Assembly: GCA_012719125.1 (NCBI GenBank)
Contig: JAAYAY010000324.1
Span: 47,196 to 111,195 of the forward strand
Direction of reading: 5' to 3'
Source: Planctomycetaceae bacterium
Lineage (GTDB): Bacteria > Planctomycetota > Planctomycetia > Pirellulales > Thermoguttaceae
DNA length: 64,000 nucleotides
The notes beneath the pieces were generated by a model. That model saw only the letters and a list, made by a program, of their open reading frames with translations, was not told where the DNA came from and made no database searches. The position numbers and the translations under genes were made by a program. Below, in pieces: positions 8,490-20,118 of this stretch (its first letter is position 1; each line of letters opens with the position of its first letter).

Positions 8490-9504
8490 GGTCCACCACT
8501 TGAAAGGCTTTGTGCCCTTTGAAGGAACCGGGGGCGGCGTGGAATTTCGGGACTCCTTCAATGGTGACCAGCATAGGGGAGCGGATGTCTTTCTGAGTCG
8601 TGATGATGTCGCCCACCTGGAGTGCGACCAACTCACCCGTCGTGATCCGCGTTTGGGCAAGCCGGACGCGCAGTTCCACCAACGAATTCCGCAAGGCTCG
8701 CCCGATCTGCTGAATGGATTCCTCCGAAGCCTTACGTTTCCCGTAGGTGATCCAACTGTTGGCCGACAGCTTTCCGCTGATCCGCTCAATCGAATTGTAC
8801 GGGATGCACAGATTGAGCATTCCGCGGATTTCGCCCAACGCGACTTCGAAGCTGATGAGAACCACCACTTCGTTCGGCGGGACGATCTGGACCAGTTGCG
8901 GATTGCTCTCGACGCGAACCACCTCGAGTTGCAGTTCCAGCACGTTTCTCCAGGCCTGAGCCAGCTCGGCCAGGAAGAGGTCGGTAATTCGCTTGACCAG
9001 AAGTCGTTCGATCTGGGTCAGGGGTCTGCGAGCCAAGGGGCTGGCTTCGCGTCCGCCGCCGAGCAAGCGGTCGATGATCGGATAGAGAATCGAGGGGTTG
9101 ATATCGAGAATCAGATTCCCTTCCAGCGGCTCGGCACTCAGCAGATTGAAGCAGGTTGGATTCTCCAGGCTGAACACAAACTCGCTGTAGGTCAATTGGT
9201 CGACGCTGGTCAGCTTCACTTCGATCATGCTGCGGAGCATCGCCGAGAGTCCGGCCGCGAAGTTGCGGCTGAAGCCCTCGTGAAGCGTCTGCAAAGCTCG
9301 CATCTGCTCCTTGCCCACGCGCTCGGGGCGTTTGAAGTCGTAAGGCGTGATCTTCTCTCGCGGCTTTGTGGGCGCCCCTCCCGGTGCAGGGATGGGAGCG
9401 GCCGGCGCGCTCGGCTTGGCGATCGAGGCCGCCGACTCTCCGGTTGAAGCCATTGCGGACAGGAGGCTTTCGACCTCCGCCTGGCTCAAGACGTCTCCAC
9501 CCAT
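8455..9504 (-). CDS. fliM: Flagellar motor switch protein FliM
   Basis: A 349-residue FliM. The N-terminal peptide GGDVLSQAEVESLLSAM matches the CheY-binding and FliM start motif (LSQxEVDxLL). The CheC-like middle domain follows (RPERVGKEQMRALQTLHEGF, LLGGG) and the C-terminal SpoA domain ends in VGDII... and a GVPKF.A..G..KG motif. FliM sits in the switch complex at the base of the flagellum and binds phospho-CheY. No other flagellar gene is adjacent. AAGGA lies 8 bases before the ATG at 9504. Convergent overlap with the FHA gene. Confidence 0.95.
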   Translation of the reverse strand: MGGDVLSQAEVESLLSAMASTGESAASIAKPSAPAAPIPAPGGAPTKPREKITPYDFKRPERVGKEQMRALQTLHEGFSRNFAAGLSAMLRSMIEVKLTSVDQLTYSEFVFSLENPTCFNLLSAEPLEGNLILDINPSILYPIIDRLLGGGREASPLARRPLTQIERLLVKRITDLFLAELAQAWRNVLELQLEVVRVESNPQLVQIVPPNEVVVLISFEVALGEIRGMLNLCIPYNSIERISGKLSANSWITYGKRKASEESIQQIGRALRNSLVELRVRLAQTRITTGELVALQVGDIITTQKDIRSPMLVTIEGVPKFHAAPGSFKGHKAFQVVDLIEDPSTAIGD

Positions 9505-9585
9505 CGATTCAATCCTTGAATCTGACCAACTGCAAGCTGGTACGCTCCTTCGCCGACAACGCCGAACGATCGCAAACTCCGGCAA

Positions 9586-10860
9586 CTACTCGCGAATCTG
9601 GCCGCTGCCGTAGACCACGTATTTGTAACTCGTCAATTCGTTGATTCCGCACGGGCCGCGGGCGTGAAACTTGTCGGTGCTGATGCCGATTTCCGCCCCC
9701 AGACCGAATTCGCCTCCGTCGTTAAACCGCGTGCTCGCGTTGATCATCACGGCGGAACTGTCGATCCTCGCAGCGAATTCTCTTGCCGCGGCCAGGTCGG
9801 TCGTGACGATCGCTTCCGTGTGCGCGGAACTGCAACGGTTGATGTGCTCCACGGCCTCATCCAACGATCCCGCGACCTTGACCGAAATCGTCGGGCCGAG
9901 GTATTCCTCCAGATAATCCTGTTCCGAGGCCCGGACCGCTTCAGGTACCAGGCGACAAACAGCCGCATCGCCTCGCAACTCGATCCCTCGCTGCAACAGC
10001 GCCCCGGCAATTCGAGGCAGAAGCGACTCGGCGACCTCCGCGTGAATTACCAACGACTCCGCCGCATTGCACACGCCCATCCGCTGGCACTTCGAGTTGA
10101 CGACCAGCCTCTCGGCTACATCGGGATCGGCCGCCTTATCGATGTATACGTGGCAGTTGCCGGCAAAATGCTTGATCACGGGCATCTTCGCCTCCTCGCT
10201 GACCCGGCGGATGAGGCCTTCGCCGCCGCGGGGAATCGCCACGCTGATGTACTGCGGCAGCCTGAGGAAATACCCCACCGCCGCTCGATCCGTCGTCGAT
10301 ACGAGTTGAAGTGCGTCTGGGGGTATGCCTGCGTCGGCCGCGGCCTCCGCCAGTACCTCGGCTATCGCCACGCTCGAATGGAAGGCCTCCTTGCCGCCGC
10401 GCAGAATCACGGCGTTGCCGCTCTTCACGCACAGGGCTGCGGCATCTGCCGTTACGTTCGGGCGCGACTCGTAGATGAAGAAGATCACACCCAGCGGCAC
10501 CTGGACCTTCTGGACCTCCAGGCCGTTCGGGCGAACCGAAGACTCCAGGATCCGCCCGACGGGGTCGGGAAGCATGGCGACTTCCTCAAGCGCGCGAGCA
10601 ATGGCGGCGATGCGGTCCGGCGTGAGTCGCAGGCGATCGATCTGCGCCTCCGAAAGCCCGTACTCCGGGGCGGCCGCCAGGTCGACTCGATTGGCCTCGG
10701 CCAACGCCACCGAGCGCTCGTGAAGAAGCCTTGCACTGCGGCGCAGCCAGTCATTCTTCTGATTTCCCGTTACCAAAGCCAACTCGGAAGCGGCACGATG
10801 GGCCCGCCGCGCCACATCGACACAGTAATCCTGCAGTTGCTCTTCACCGTTGTTTGTCAT
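9586..10860 (-). CDS. proA: Gamma-glutamyl phosphate reductase
   Basis: A 424-residue ProA of the aldehyde dehydrogenase fold. It reduces gamma-glutamyl phosphate to glutamate semialdehyde with NADPH in proline synthesis. Recognised blocks are VPLGVIFFIYESRPNVT, GNAVILRGGKEAFHSS, IPRGGEGLIRRV, the catalytic cysteine in QRMGVCNAAESL, and the C-terminal FNDGGEFGLGAEIGISTDKFHARGP signature region (quoted in part: GLGAEIGISTDK). Length is typical. ATG at 10860 fits the family's usual N-terminus. No proB is in the window. Confidence 0.96.
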   Translation of the reverse strand: MTNNGEEQLQDYCVDVARRAHRAASELALVTGNQKNDWLRRSARLLHERSVALAEANRVDLAAAPEYGLSEAQIDRLRLTPDRIAAIARALEEVAMLPDPVGRILESSVRPNGLEVQKVQVPLGVIFFIYESRPNVTADAAALCVKSGNAVILRGGKEAFHSSVAIAEVLAEAAADAGIPPDALQLVSTTDRAAVGYFLRLPQYISVAIPRGGEGLIRRVSEEAKMPVIKHFAGNCHVYIDKAADPDVAERLVVNSKCQRMGVCNAAESLVIHAEVAESLLPRIAGALLQRGIELRGDAAVCRLVPEAVRASEQDYLEEYLGPTISVKVAGSLDEAVEHINRCSSAHTEAIVTTDLAAAREFAARIDSSAVMINASTRFNDGGEFGLGAEIGISTDKFHARGPCGINELTSYKYVVYGSGQIRE

Positions 10861-11148
10861 GAGTCCGTCTTTCCAGAATAGTCCGGTTGGCGTTTTGCTC
10901 GCCGCGGCAGCGCGACCGCAACAATTCGTCCCGGCCACGCGATCAAACCCCCATCATAGGCCTCAATCGGTCGCCAGGCAGCGAAACGGCAACCTGCTAC
11001 ATTCGGTCGAGTGGCTCACCAGGCGCACGGCAAGCCGCGTGAGTATCCCTGAGAGGAGGGATTCGGTCAACCGAGATTCCAAGGGAGAATAACAAAAATG
11101 GGGCGATTGGGAAAGGCGTGTGAAGAATCGCCATGTCGCGCACACGCA

Positions 11149-11218
11149 GCACACTCAGGGCGTAGCGATGGGCGTGGTGACCTGACCATGCACGCCCATC
11201 GCTACGCTCTGAGCGTGC
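11149..11218. repeat. Long imperfect inverted repeat
   Basis: Two 28-base arms at 11149-11176 and 11191-11218 are inverted copies with 26 of 28 matches, separated by a 14-base loop. The arms share the core CGTAGCGATGGGCGTG. The structure is too long for a simple terminator and there is no T-run, so a mobile hairpin or folded-RNA element is more likely. Confidence 0.7.
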
Positions 11219-11308
11219 CACCCAGAATGATCCGGGCTTGGCGGCGATCGTGTGCCGACGGAGGCTGCCCATTCTCGAGGGGCGAAGGAGAGCGAAATCC
11301 GATTCGTG

Positions 11309-11348
11309 CCGGACGCGTCCCAAGGTGTGGCGATTGGGACGCGTCCGG
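11309..11348. repeat. Perfect 14-bp hairpin
   Basis: Arms CCGGACGCGTCCCA (11309-11322) and TGGGACGCGTCCGG (11335-11348) pair perfectly around a 12-base loop. The stem is GC-rich with no T-tract. It lies 90 bases from the previous inverted repeat in the same gap. Confidence 0.7.
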
Positions 11349-11653
11349 ATGAGACCCTGCACGGCGGCATCGATGCCGGCTTGGCAGCCCTGTATAGGCC
11401 CGGACCTGGCCGGGACGACCCTGGAAACCGTCCCCAGGCTACCAAACGTCATCGGATTGCGCCGGTTGGAAACTCCATTCCGGACCGCAGCCGGTTCGGC
11501 GACAGGCAATGGTCCATGGTCCCCGCGACATATCGACCCTCGACGAGGAACAACAAACGGGACTTGATTTGTGTCGCGCAACAGCGTGACGTTGTTCGAT
11601 GTCGAACCAATCCGAGTTGTTCGTCGGTTGCGTCGTGCAGCTTGCGGCAAGGC

Positions 11654-11950
11654 CTAAGCGGCGGCGCGGTCCAAACAGGGAGAAACCAACAATTGCATTT
11701 TCAGGAAACGTTCCCCAGTTGATCCGTAGAACAGGATCTGGTTGCGGTCGGTTTCCCAGATGGCCGTAAACTTCACGGCTCGCGGGCCATGAAGGCAGAA
11801 GTACATGCCGCAGGGCCGGCCTCCCCGGCGGAGTACGCGTTCTGTCATCTCAAAAGCGTCCAGCTTCAACTCATAGTGTTCGCACAGGGTCTCGTTCACG
11901 AATTCTCGAAGGGCGTCTACGTTGCTTATCTGGGTCAAACGAGTGTGCAT
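11654..11950 (-). CDS. Small conserved hypothetical protein
   Basis: A 98-residue protein starting MHTRLTQISNVDALREF. It has a helical N-terminus (VDALREFVNETLCEHYEL), then a beta-rich core with GRPCGMYFCLHGPRAV and FTAIWETDRNQILFYGSTGERF. I recognise the general sequence type as a small protein found across planctomycetes, without a known function. ATG at 11950 is preferred over an upstream in-frame start because the conserved sequence begins there and GGAGG lies 12 bases upstream. Confidence 0.75.
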   Translation of the reverse strand: MHTRLTQISNVDALREFVNETLCEHYELKLDAFEMTERVLRRGGRPCGMYFCLHGPRAVKFTAIWETDRNQILFYGSTGERFLKMQLLVSPCLDRAAA

Positions 11951-12245
11951 TTTACAGGGAATCCTCCGTACTGCGCACAATCCCGGCGCAAATTGACGGG
12001 AGCGTGCAAGTGAGGAAAATTAGGGTGGGTGCTGACAAAAAATACTATCGGCAAAATAGGCAAGCAAGTTCTGCGTCAAAAACGCGAATTTAGGAGACTG
12101 AAGAAGAGTGGGGGGGTGCTTCTGTCGGCGCTATCCCATGGCACATACGAACCTAGGGCTAGTCGTCTCTCACGAGCACAATCCCGACCTGTTTTGCCGC
12201 AAGCCTTGCTATGCCTGCACGACCCGTCAAGTCTCGCTCGATTGC

Positions 12246-13238
12246 CTATTTCTTTTCGGCAGCATAGGCGTCAAACGCCTCTTGAACCCTTCCTTTTTTC
12301 TCATCGCCTTGGTGGAGCAGCACCCGATAGCGGAACACCATCGACTCGCCAGGCTGGAGCGTGTGCGAACCGTCCTTAGGATTGTCCTTCTCGAAGTCAT
12401 GAATGCCAAACGGGTTGGCTGCGAAAAGACCGTACGTCCGCACGTGCCAGTAGGTTGGGAAGCGAAAACTGCTGGGATGATTGAGAACGGCTATCCCAAG
12501 CGTCTCGCCCTCTACGGGACCGTAATAGTCGACCCAGGTTGCCCGCTTTGCCCACGCGTCATCGTCGCGCTGGCCTTCGGAATTGACGATATGTCCACCC
12601 CAACTCGGGTCGGTTTCCGGCACTCCCATGCGAGCGTTCGGCTTGGCGGCATCGACTTTCATCGTCCCTGCCACGCGGATTCCAAACGTGCCTTCCTTCG
12701 TGTCGCCGAACGTGACCGGCTTATCGGTCGCCTTGACGATAATCTCAACGTCGATCCATCGCGACTGGGCGTCTGCGCCGAACACGAACGTGCGTTGATC
12801 CGTGCACTGGACGTTTCCGTCCCGATCGACCCAGTTGTTTTCCGTGACGATCTTGCCCGTCGAGCCGCTCGACATCTCGACGAACCGAACGTGCTTGATC
12901 GGATCGCGATGCCAAAAACTGCAGCCGTTGACGTCGCCGTGATTGAACCACAGGGAGCGGTGATGCGGATGGTCCTTGCGCTCCGACTTGTGTCCCTCTG
13001 CCATCGGATAGGCACGAGTCATTGCCTTTCCCGTCGGTCCCACAATCGGCCAGAGAATCGGCGTCTCGAAAACCTCGCCCTCGCCGAACCCAGTCAGGTA
13101 CTCGGTGAACAGTTTCCCATCGACTTTCACGACGGCGCCCTTTTCGGAAGGGGTGACGGCGATCTCTCCAAAGGCCTCGGCGACCGTCCCCAGAACCAGG
13201 ACACCCAACATTCCAACGCAAGTCATGGCGCGCAGCAT
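12246..13238 (-). CDS. Secreted PmoA/DUF6807 family protein
   Basis: A 330-residue exported protein of the DUF6807 ('methane oxygenase PmoA') family, common in planctomycetes and verrucomicrobia. It has a signal peptide (LGVLVLGTVAEAFG), then the hallmark KDHPHHRSLWFNHGDVNG region and, later, WVDYYGPV and GIAVLNHPSSFRFPTYWHVR. Despite the name it is unrelated to copper methane monooxygenase in any demonstrated function; these proteins often accompany sugar catabolic genes. A GAGGAG 7 bases before the ATG at 13238 decides the start over the in-frame ATG at 13259. Confidence 0.85.
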   Translation of the reverse strand: MLRAMTCVGMLGVLVLGTVAEAFGEIAVTPSEKGAVVKVDGKLFTEYLTGFGEGEVFETPILWPIVGPTGKAMTRAYPMAEGHKSERKDHPHHRSLWFNHGDVNGCSFWHRDPIKHVRFVEMSSGSTGKIVTENNWVDRDGNVQCTDQRTFVFGADAQSRWIDVEIIVKATDKPVTFGDTKEGTFGIRVAGTMKVDAAKPNARMGVPETDPSWGGHIVNSEGQRDDDAWAKRATWVDYYGPVEGETLGIAVLNHPSSFRFPTYWHVRTYGLFAANPFGIHDFEKDNPKDGSHTLQPGESMVFRYRVLLHQGDEKKGRVQEAFDAYAAEKK

Positions 13239-13485
13239 CGACGTACTCCTCTTTTTCATCCGGTTCAGACTGGCAGATCCTCGGAAGCGGGCCCGATCAG
13301 CCGCCTCAGCAGCCAGGGCGCAGACGCCATCATACTCTGCCCCGTGTTGGCATGCCACTCATCGCGCCGGGCAAGACCCCGACCGCCACGAAGAAAGGGA
13401 AGAAGCCGAATACGGCCAGACGGATCACCAGATCCCGCAAGGACGACGGTTCTGCGGCGGGCGCGCGCTTGCCCCCCCGGAATTG

Positions 13486-14283
13486 TCACCGACTTGGCTG
13501 CATCAGGGTCTGGTACTCCCCAAACGGGAGGGAGCGGAACATGGCGATGAATTGATCCGTCTGCGCGACTCGGTTCCGGTCGGATTCCAGAAGGTGAGGG
13601 ATCACGCGGTGTTCGCTTCTCGCTGACGATTCTTCCCCAAGGAAAGTGTCACCCTTGGGACGGACCGTAAGATGAACTTCCTGTGGTACTCGTCCGAGCC
13701 GCTGCAAGGCCCGGTTAAGCTGGATCCGTGGAAAGGGCGGTCGCGAGCCAGGATTCAGGCGAGTGTTCAAGAGACACTGCCAGTCACAGAATTCCAGGTA
13801 GAGCCGGAGGATTTCGCCGCGAGCCGGTTCCCGCGTATCGACCTCGTAGGTGAGCCAGGAGCTCTGTAGCTGCAGCTTGCCTGTCGATGCGTCGAAGACC
13901 TCCTCCAGTTCGGGCTTTGCCGAGAACCGAAGAAACTCATCAGGCTGCCCCAGCGCCCACGTTCGAAGTTGTTCTGAAAGGGTTTCCAACTCCCGGAAAT
14001 TCAGCTCCGTCCGGACTTTTCTCAGGGGATCAAGCAGGATGATACGGTTTGCGGCACGGTCAAAAACCGTGATCTCTTGAGGATTTTCGAGATAATCGTA
14101 AACGAGGTCTTCGTAGAAGATCGTCGTGCTTCGGATCTTCGGTTCCTCCGCGTCCTCGGCGAATACCTGATTCTCGACACGAAACCCCTCGCCCAAGGAC
14201 GGCAGACTTGCGGCACAAACGATCATTCCCGAGATCAACGACACTCCCAGCGACAGGGGGGGGCTCGTCAGCGGCTTGTCCAT
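13486..14283 (-). CDS. Hypothetical secreted protein
   Basis: A 265-residue protein with an N-terminal hydrophobic leader (LSLGVSLISGMIVCAASLP) predicted as a signal peptide. The mature part starts EGFRVENQVF and alternates beta-type segments such as IFYEDLVYDYL and ITVFDRAANRIILLDPLRKV with a helical section. No named family is recognised. ATG at 14283 is chosen because GGAGAAG lies 6 bases upstream; ATGs at 14298 and 14319 are also in frame. The gene is transcribed away from larC. Confidence 0.65.
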   Translation of the reverse strand: MDKPLTSPPLSLGVSLISGMIVCAASLPSLGEGFRVENQVFAEDAEEPKIRSTTIFYEDLVYDYLENPQEITVFDRAANRIILLDPLRKVRTELNFRELETLSEQLRTWALGQPDEFLRFSAKPELEEVFDASTGKLQLQSSWLTYEVDTREPARGEILRLYLEFCDWQCLLNTRLNPGSRPPFPRIQLNRALQRLGRVPQEVHLTVRPKGDTFLGEESSARSEHRVIPHLLESDRNRVAQTDQFIAMFRSLPFGEYQTLMQPSR

Positions 14284-14547
14284 CGCAATCTTCTCCATGG
14301 TGAGAATCCGTTCCGCCACATGATATGGGCAGGATCAGTCAACGTACGGAGAATACCCGAGCCTTGGGCAACGTGTAAACCGCAATCAGCGAGGGCGCTC
14401 TGCCTGGATGGCGCCGGTTTGCCGTTCGACGACACACCCGCCCGGTGCTAAGATAGTCCCCTGCCCGTTTCGCAAGACCCGCCATCGGCCAACCCTTTCG
14501 GCTGCAAACACGAAACCACTCGTTCCCGCATTACCTGTCCACGATCT

Positions 14548-15738
14548 ATGAAAACTGCCTACTTTGACTGTCTTTCCGGGATCAGCGGCGACATGACCTT
14601 GGGGGCCCTCGTTGACGCGGGCGTCCCTCTGGAGGACCTCAACGTCGCGATCGAGTCTTTAGGCCTGCCCGGCTGCCACCTGGCTGCGGCGGAGGTCAAG
14701 AAAAACGGCTTCCGTGCCCTTCAGGTCACCGTGCTGTATCAAGAGGAGCATGCGCACCGCCACCTTTCTCACATACTTAAGATGATCGAGGGCAGTGCAC
14801 TCAACGATCGTCAGAAAGACATGGCCGCCCGGGTGTTCCGGCGGCTTGCCGAGGCCGAGGCCAAGGTCCACGGGACGACCATCGAAAAGGTCCATTTCCA
14901 CGAAGTGGGGGCCGCCGATTCGATTGCCGACATCGTTGGAGCGGCGGTTGGCTTGGACTTGCTGGGAGTCGAGCGAATCGCCGCATCGCCCGTTCCAACC
15001 GGGTGCGGGACCGTCAGAATCGCCCATGGCTTGTGCAGCGTGCCTGCACCGGCAACTGCCGAACTGCTTGCCGGAATTCCCCTTGCGGAGTGTTCGATCC
15101 CGAAAGAGATGACGACGCCGACAGGCGCGGCGATCCTGGCGACTCTCGCCGACCGTTTCGGCCCGTTGCCGGCAATGAGAATCGAGAAGATCGGCTACGG
15201 CGCCGGCCAGCGCGAACTGGAACAGCAACCCAACATCCTTCGGCTCCTCATTGGAGAGACCGAACTGCGGGAGGCTAGCCCCGCCATCTGGATTCTCGAA
15301 GTCAACCTGGACGACATGCCGGGCGAGCAGATTGCCTATTGCACCGAACGCCTGTGGGACGCCGGCGTGCTGGACGTCTACACCACCGCGATCCAGATGA
15401 AGAAGAATCGGCCGGCGGTCAAGCTGACCGTTCTCTGTTCCGCCGATCGGATTGAAGATGCTGAGAAGACCCTCTTGCGCGAGACCACGACGTTGGGCAT
15501 CCGCCGCTGGCAGGCCCAGAGGACCGTACTTGACCGAACCGCCCACACCGTCGAAACTCCCTTGGGCAGCGTGGCAGGCAAAGTCGGCCGACTGCCGGAC
15601 GGATCGCTGCGGTTTGCTCCGGAGTACGAGGCTTGCCGGCAAGTGGCCCAGCGCGAGAACGTGCCGCTCCGTGAGGTCTTCGAGATGGTCCAGCGAGCCT
15701 TCAATCCCTCGTTGGTGGAATGGTCTGAAGCCGATTAG
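14548..15738 (+). CDS. larC: Nickel-pincer cofactor biosynthesis protein LarC
   Basis: A 396-residue LarC (DUF111), the nickel insertase that installs Ni into the pyridinium pincer cofactor used by lactate racemase and its relatives. Family motifs include the N-terminal YFDCLSGISGDMTLGALVDAG, the metal-site FHEVGAADSIADIVGA, and the C-terminal domain starting LEVNLDDMPGEQI. In Lactobacillus the gene is split by a programmed frameshift; here it is one frame. No larA, larB or larE is nearby. The gene lies divergent from the hypothetical secreted protein. Confidence 0.95.
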   Translation: MKTAYFDCLSGISGDMTLGALVDAGVPLEDLNVAIESLGLPGCHLAAAEVKKNGFRALQVTVLYQEEHAHRHLSHILKMIEGSALNDRQKDMAARVFRRLAEAEAKVHGTTIEKVHFHEVGAADSIADIVGAAVGLDLLGVERIAASPVPTGCGTVRIAHGLCSVPAPATAELLAGIPLAECSIPKEMTTPTGAAILATLADRFGPLPAMRIEKIGYGAGQRELEQQPNILRLLIGETELREASPAIWILEVNLDDMPGEQIAYCTERLWDAGVLDVYTTAIQMKKNRPAVKLTVLCSADRIEDAEKTLLRETTTLGIRRWQAQRTVLDRTAHTVETPLGSVAGKVGRLPDGSLRFAPEYEACRQVAQRENVPLREVFEMVQRAFNPSLVEWSEAD

Positions 15739-16275
15739 ACCCCCATGGAGGGACACCAATGGATCTGCTTCTTGTATGGTTGGCCTTGCTGGCGGAAGGC
15801 AATATCGCCCACGTCTTCCTGATCGCCGCGATCCTGGTGCTGACCCTCACCATGCTGCTACGGCTCTACCGCTACCAAGCCCGGAACAGGCGGCAGACCT
15901 CGTGCCGTCTGCCGGCACGCCACGTGCAGCCGGACCCCCGCGGTCTCCGTGCCGGAGCTCCAGACAGCGTCGTCCAGTGGGAGGTTGAGATGCACCAGCT
16001 CGCCCGGGATCTCAAGGGCGAGATCGACAGCAAGATGGTGGCCCTGGGCCACCTGATCCGGGATGCCGATCGGGCTGCCGGCCGACTTGAGAAGGCGATT
16101 GACGCCGCTCGCCAAGTTGCTCCGCATACGGAAGACGCCGACAAATCGCCGGCTGACGAATCCCGGCCCCCGGAGAAGGCCGGGCTTCGCGACGAGGCCT
16201 GCCTGCTTGCCGACTACGGGTTTTCTGTCGGTGACATCGCCAGCCGTCTGGCGATACCGGCGGGCGAGGTCGAAC

Positions 16276-18393
<2,118 letters not shown>

Positions 18394-18545
18394 GGCTGAG
18401 ACCTTCGGAAGTCCTGCGAGGATGGGATGTCGCGGAATTCTACGGATTCGCCGGAATGGGGTGCCTTGCGCGTCCACTATGCGCAGGCCGAACCGGGATC
18501 GGACACTTGGGCAACCAGATCGGGCTTCGTCGCCGGAGACCCACA

Positions 18546-18616
18546 GTCATTCCCACGCAGGCGGCAATTCAGGAACTCGGCGAACCGCACTAGATTCCCG
18601 CGTGCGCGGGAATGAC
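18546..18616. repeat. GTCATTCCC inverted repeat
   Basis: Arms GTCATTCCCACGC (18546-18558) and GCGCGGGAATGAC (18604-18616) are inverted with one mismatch across a 45-base spacer. A second GATTCCCGCGTGCGCGGGAAT palindrome lies inside the right side. This is a widespread intergenic repeat type and may act as transcription terminator between the DUF255 and panB genes. Confidence 0.65.
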
Positions 18617-18665
18617 GGCCAAGGGAGCCCACGGATTTCTCAAGGAACCAACACAGTTCCATTTA

Positions 18666-19463
18666 ATGAAACGTCTGCCGATCGTCGGGAAACGTGCCTT
18701 CACGCACTTCGTCGCGATACTGGGACACCGCACCGATGACCTGGGTCTTGAGATCCGCGTACACCTTGACGTGTCGCGGAGTGCGGCCGGGGGTCAGCCC
18801 CAACAGGTCGTGCATGACAAGAATTTGCCCGTCGCAATCCACCCCTGCCCCAATGCCGATGGTGGGAATCGCAAGCGTCTGCGTGATCTCTCTGGCAATC
18901 TCGGCGGGAATGCACTCCAACACGATCGCGAAAGCGCCCGACGATTCGGCCGCCTTGGCGTCGGCGAGCAGGTTCTCCCGATCGCGTTGAACCGAGTAAC
19001 CGCCCAGGCAATGGACGTTCTGCGGCCGCAGGCCCACGTGAGCCATCACTGGGATCCCGGAGGACGACAGTGCCTCGATGACCTCCGCCTGTTCGACGCC
19101 GCCTTCCAACTTGACGGCCTGGCAGCGGGCCTCCTTGAGAATCCGCCCGGCGTTCTCGATCGCCTTGTACTTGCCCAGGTGAAAGCTCGGAAAGGGCATG
19201 TCCACCACCACCAGGGCGTGCTGCACGGCCCGGCCCACCATCTCCGCGTGGTAGATCATCTCGTCGAGGGTGACGGGCAGCGTATTCTCGTGCCCCTGCA
19301 CGACCATCGACATGCTGTCGCCCACTAGAATTCCCTCGATTCCGGCCGCGTCGATGAGCTTCGCCATGGCGAAGTCATAGGCGGTCAGCATGGTGATCTT
19401 GCGCCCGGCCGCCTTCAGAGCGGCGAACTGGGGAACCGTGATTCGGCGATTTTCGGTGGACAT
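18666..19463 (-). CDS. panB: 3-methyl-2-oxobutanoate hydroxymethyltransferase
   Basis: A 265-266 residue PanB, which adds a hydroxymethyl group from 5,10-methylene-THF to 2-oxoisovalerate in pantothenate synthesis. Signatures are ITMLTAYDFAMAKL, GILVGDSMSMVVQGH (Mg-binding Asp), VVVDMPFPSF, VKLEGG and the catalytic region AIVLECIP followed by IPTIGIGAG. The stop codon is at about 18663-18668. ATG at 19463 fits the family's short N-terminus. No panC is in the window. Confidence 0.95.
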
Positions 19464-19654
19464 GGGAGCGTGGTCAGAACGAGGTGGACAGACGCCGGAT
19501 CGATCATACACTGGATCGACGCGGCATCTTCCTCCAACGTACTGAACGCCCAGCACCTCTTCAAGGGGGTCGAGAATCGGCGGCTGGGGTGCCTCCCCGA
19601 TCCAAGTGAGGCACGCAGCCTGCAGGAGAACTGCAAAGTCCTATTGTGGCAAGA

Positions 19655-19748
19655 AAAGTAGCAGGCACTCTCCGAACGCCGTTCGCGGGGAATCGGGATT
19701 TCCGGCAGTTCTGCGGACGGCACGGCGGAGCGTGCCTGCTACTTTGCA
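19655..19748. repeat. AGCAGGCAC...GTGCCTGCT inverted repeat
   Basis: The left arm AAAGTAGCAGGCACTCTCCG (19655-19674) pairs with CGGAGCGTGCCTGCTACTTT (19725-19744) with one mismatch and 50 bases between. The flanking GAACTGCAAAG and CTTTGCAGTTC also pair but are displaced on the left by about 17 bases. It has the look of a small non-autonomous element or decayed repeat. Confidence 0.6.
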
Positions 19749-19774
19749 GTTCCCCTACGCAGCCAGCCTCAGGC

Positions 19775-19803
19775 TTGACATGTACGGACAAATGCCGTAC
19801 ACT
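19775..19803 (+). promoter_or_regulatory. Sigma70-like promoter with palindromic operator
   Basis: TTGACA at 19775-19780 and TACACT at 19798-19803 are 17 bases apart, a good -35/-10 pair. The spacer holds the inverted repeat TGTACGG (19781-19787) and CCGTACA (19795-19801). The palindrome covers the -10 element, as expected for an operator bound by the antitoxin-toxin complex of the gene pair that starts 25 bases downstream. Confidence 0.7.
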
Positions 19804-19827
19804 TAAGGAAGGCAGGAAGGAGATCCT

Positions 19828-20118
19828 ATGGCAACCGCAAATGCATCTGCGAAGTCGGCGAGGTTGGAGGCTCGTGTTTCCCAAGAACAGAAGGATCTGA
19901 TCGAACGTGCGGCGGCCTACGCCGGTCGAACGGTTTCCGACTTTGTGTTGGCTCACGTTGAAGTTGCCGCCAAGAAGGTCGTCGAGGAGTACGAACGGCT
20001 GCATCTCGATCGAGAACAGACTCGAGTTCTGGTCGATGCGTTGCTTGCGCCGAAGCATCCCGGCAGAAAACTCCGCCGCGCGGTTGAAGACTACCGCAAA
20101 CGCGTCGAAAGCCGATGA
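19828..20118 (+). CDS. DUF1778/TacA-type antitoxin
   Basis: A 96-residue antitoxin. The N-terminal part (ARLEARVSQEQKDLIERAA) is the ribbon-helix-helix fold of DUF1778, which binds operator DNA as a dimer. The C-terminal part (HPGRKLRRAVEDYRKRV) is the extension that wraps the toxin. It is preceded by a promoter with a palindromic operator and overlaps the toxin gene by 4 bases (ATGA), the usual order for TacAT systems. Confidence 0.9.
   Translation: MATANASAKSARLEARVSQEQKDLIERAAAYAGRTVSDFVLAHVEVAAKKVVEEYERLHLDREQTRVLVDALLAPKHPGRKLRRAVEDYRKRVESR

Larger units (their letters stand above)
10861..11653. other. Long intergenic region with two hairpins
   Basis: About 790 bases between proA and the small conserved gene. 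Minus-strand frames exist but have no domain or start signal. The region is marked by two strong inverted repeats, at 11149-11218 and 11309-11348, listed separately. I see nothing else that can be supported. Confidence 0.5.
19464..19827. other. Intergenic region with inverted repeat and TA promoter
   Basis: About 360 bases without a gene. It holds an inverted repeat at 19655-19748 and, next to the toxin-antitoxin pair, a promoter with an overlapping palindrome at 19775-19803. Both are listed separately. Confidence 0.5.

Noticed and set aside
10997..11650. 217-residue minus-strand frame in the proA gap
   Set aside because: Arg/Pro/Ser-rich shadow-like sequence crossing both hairpins, with no domain or start signal.
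13265..13489. 74-residue minus-strand frame between two secreted-protein genes
   Set aside because: No ribosome site and a composition typical of random GC-rich translation.
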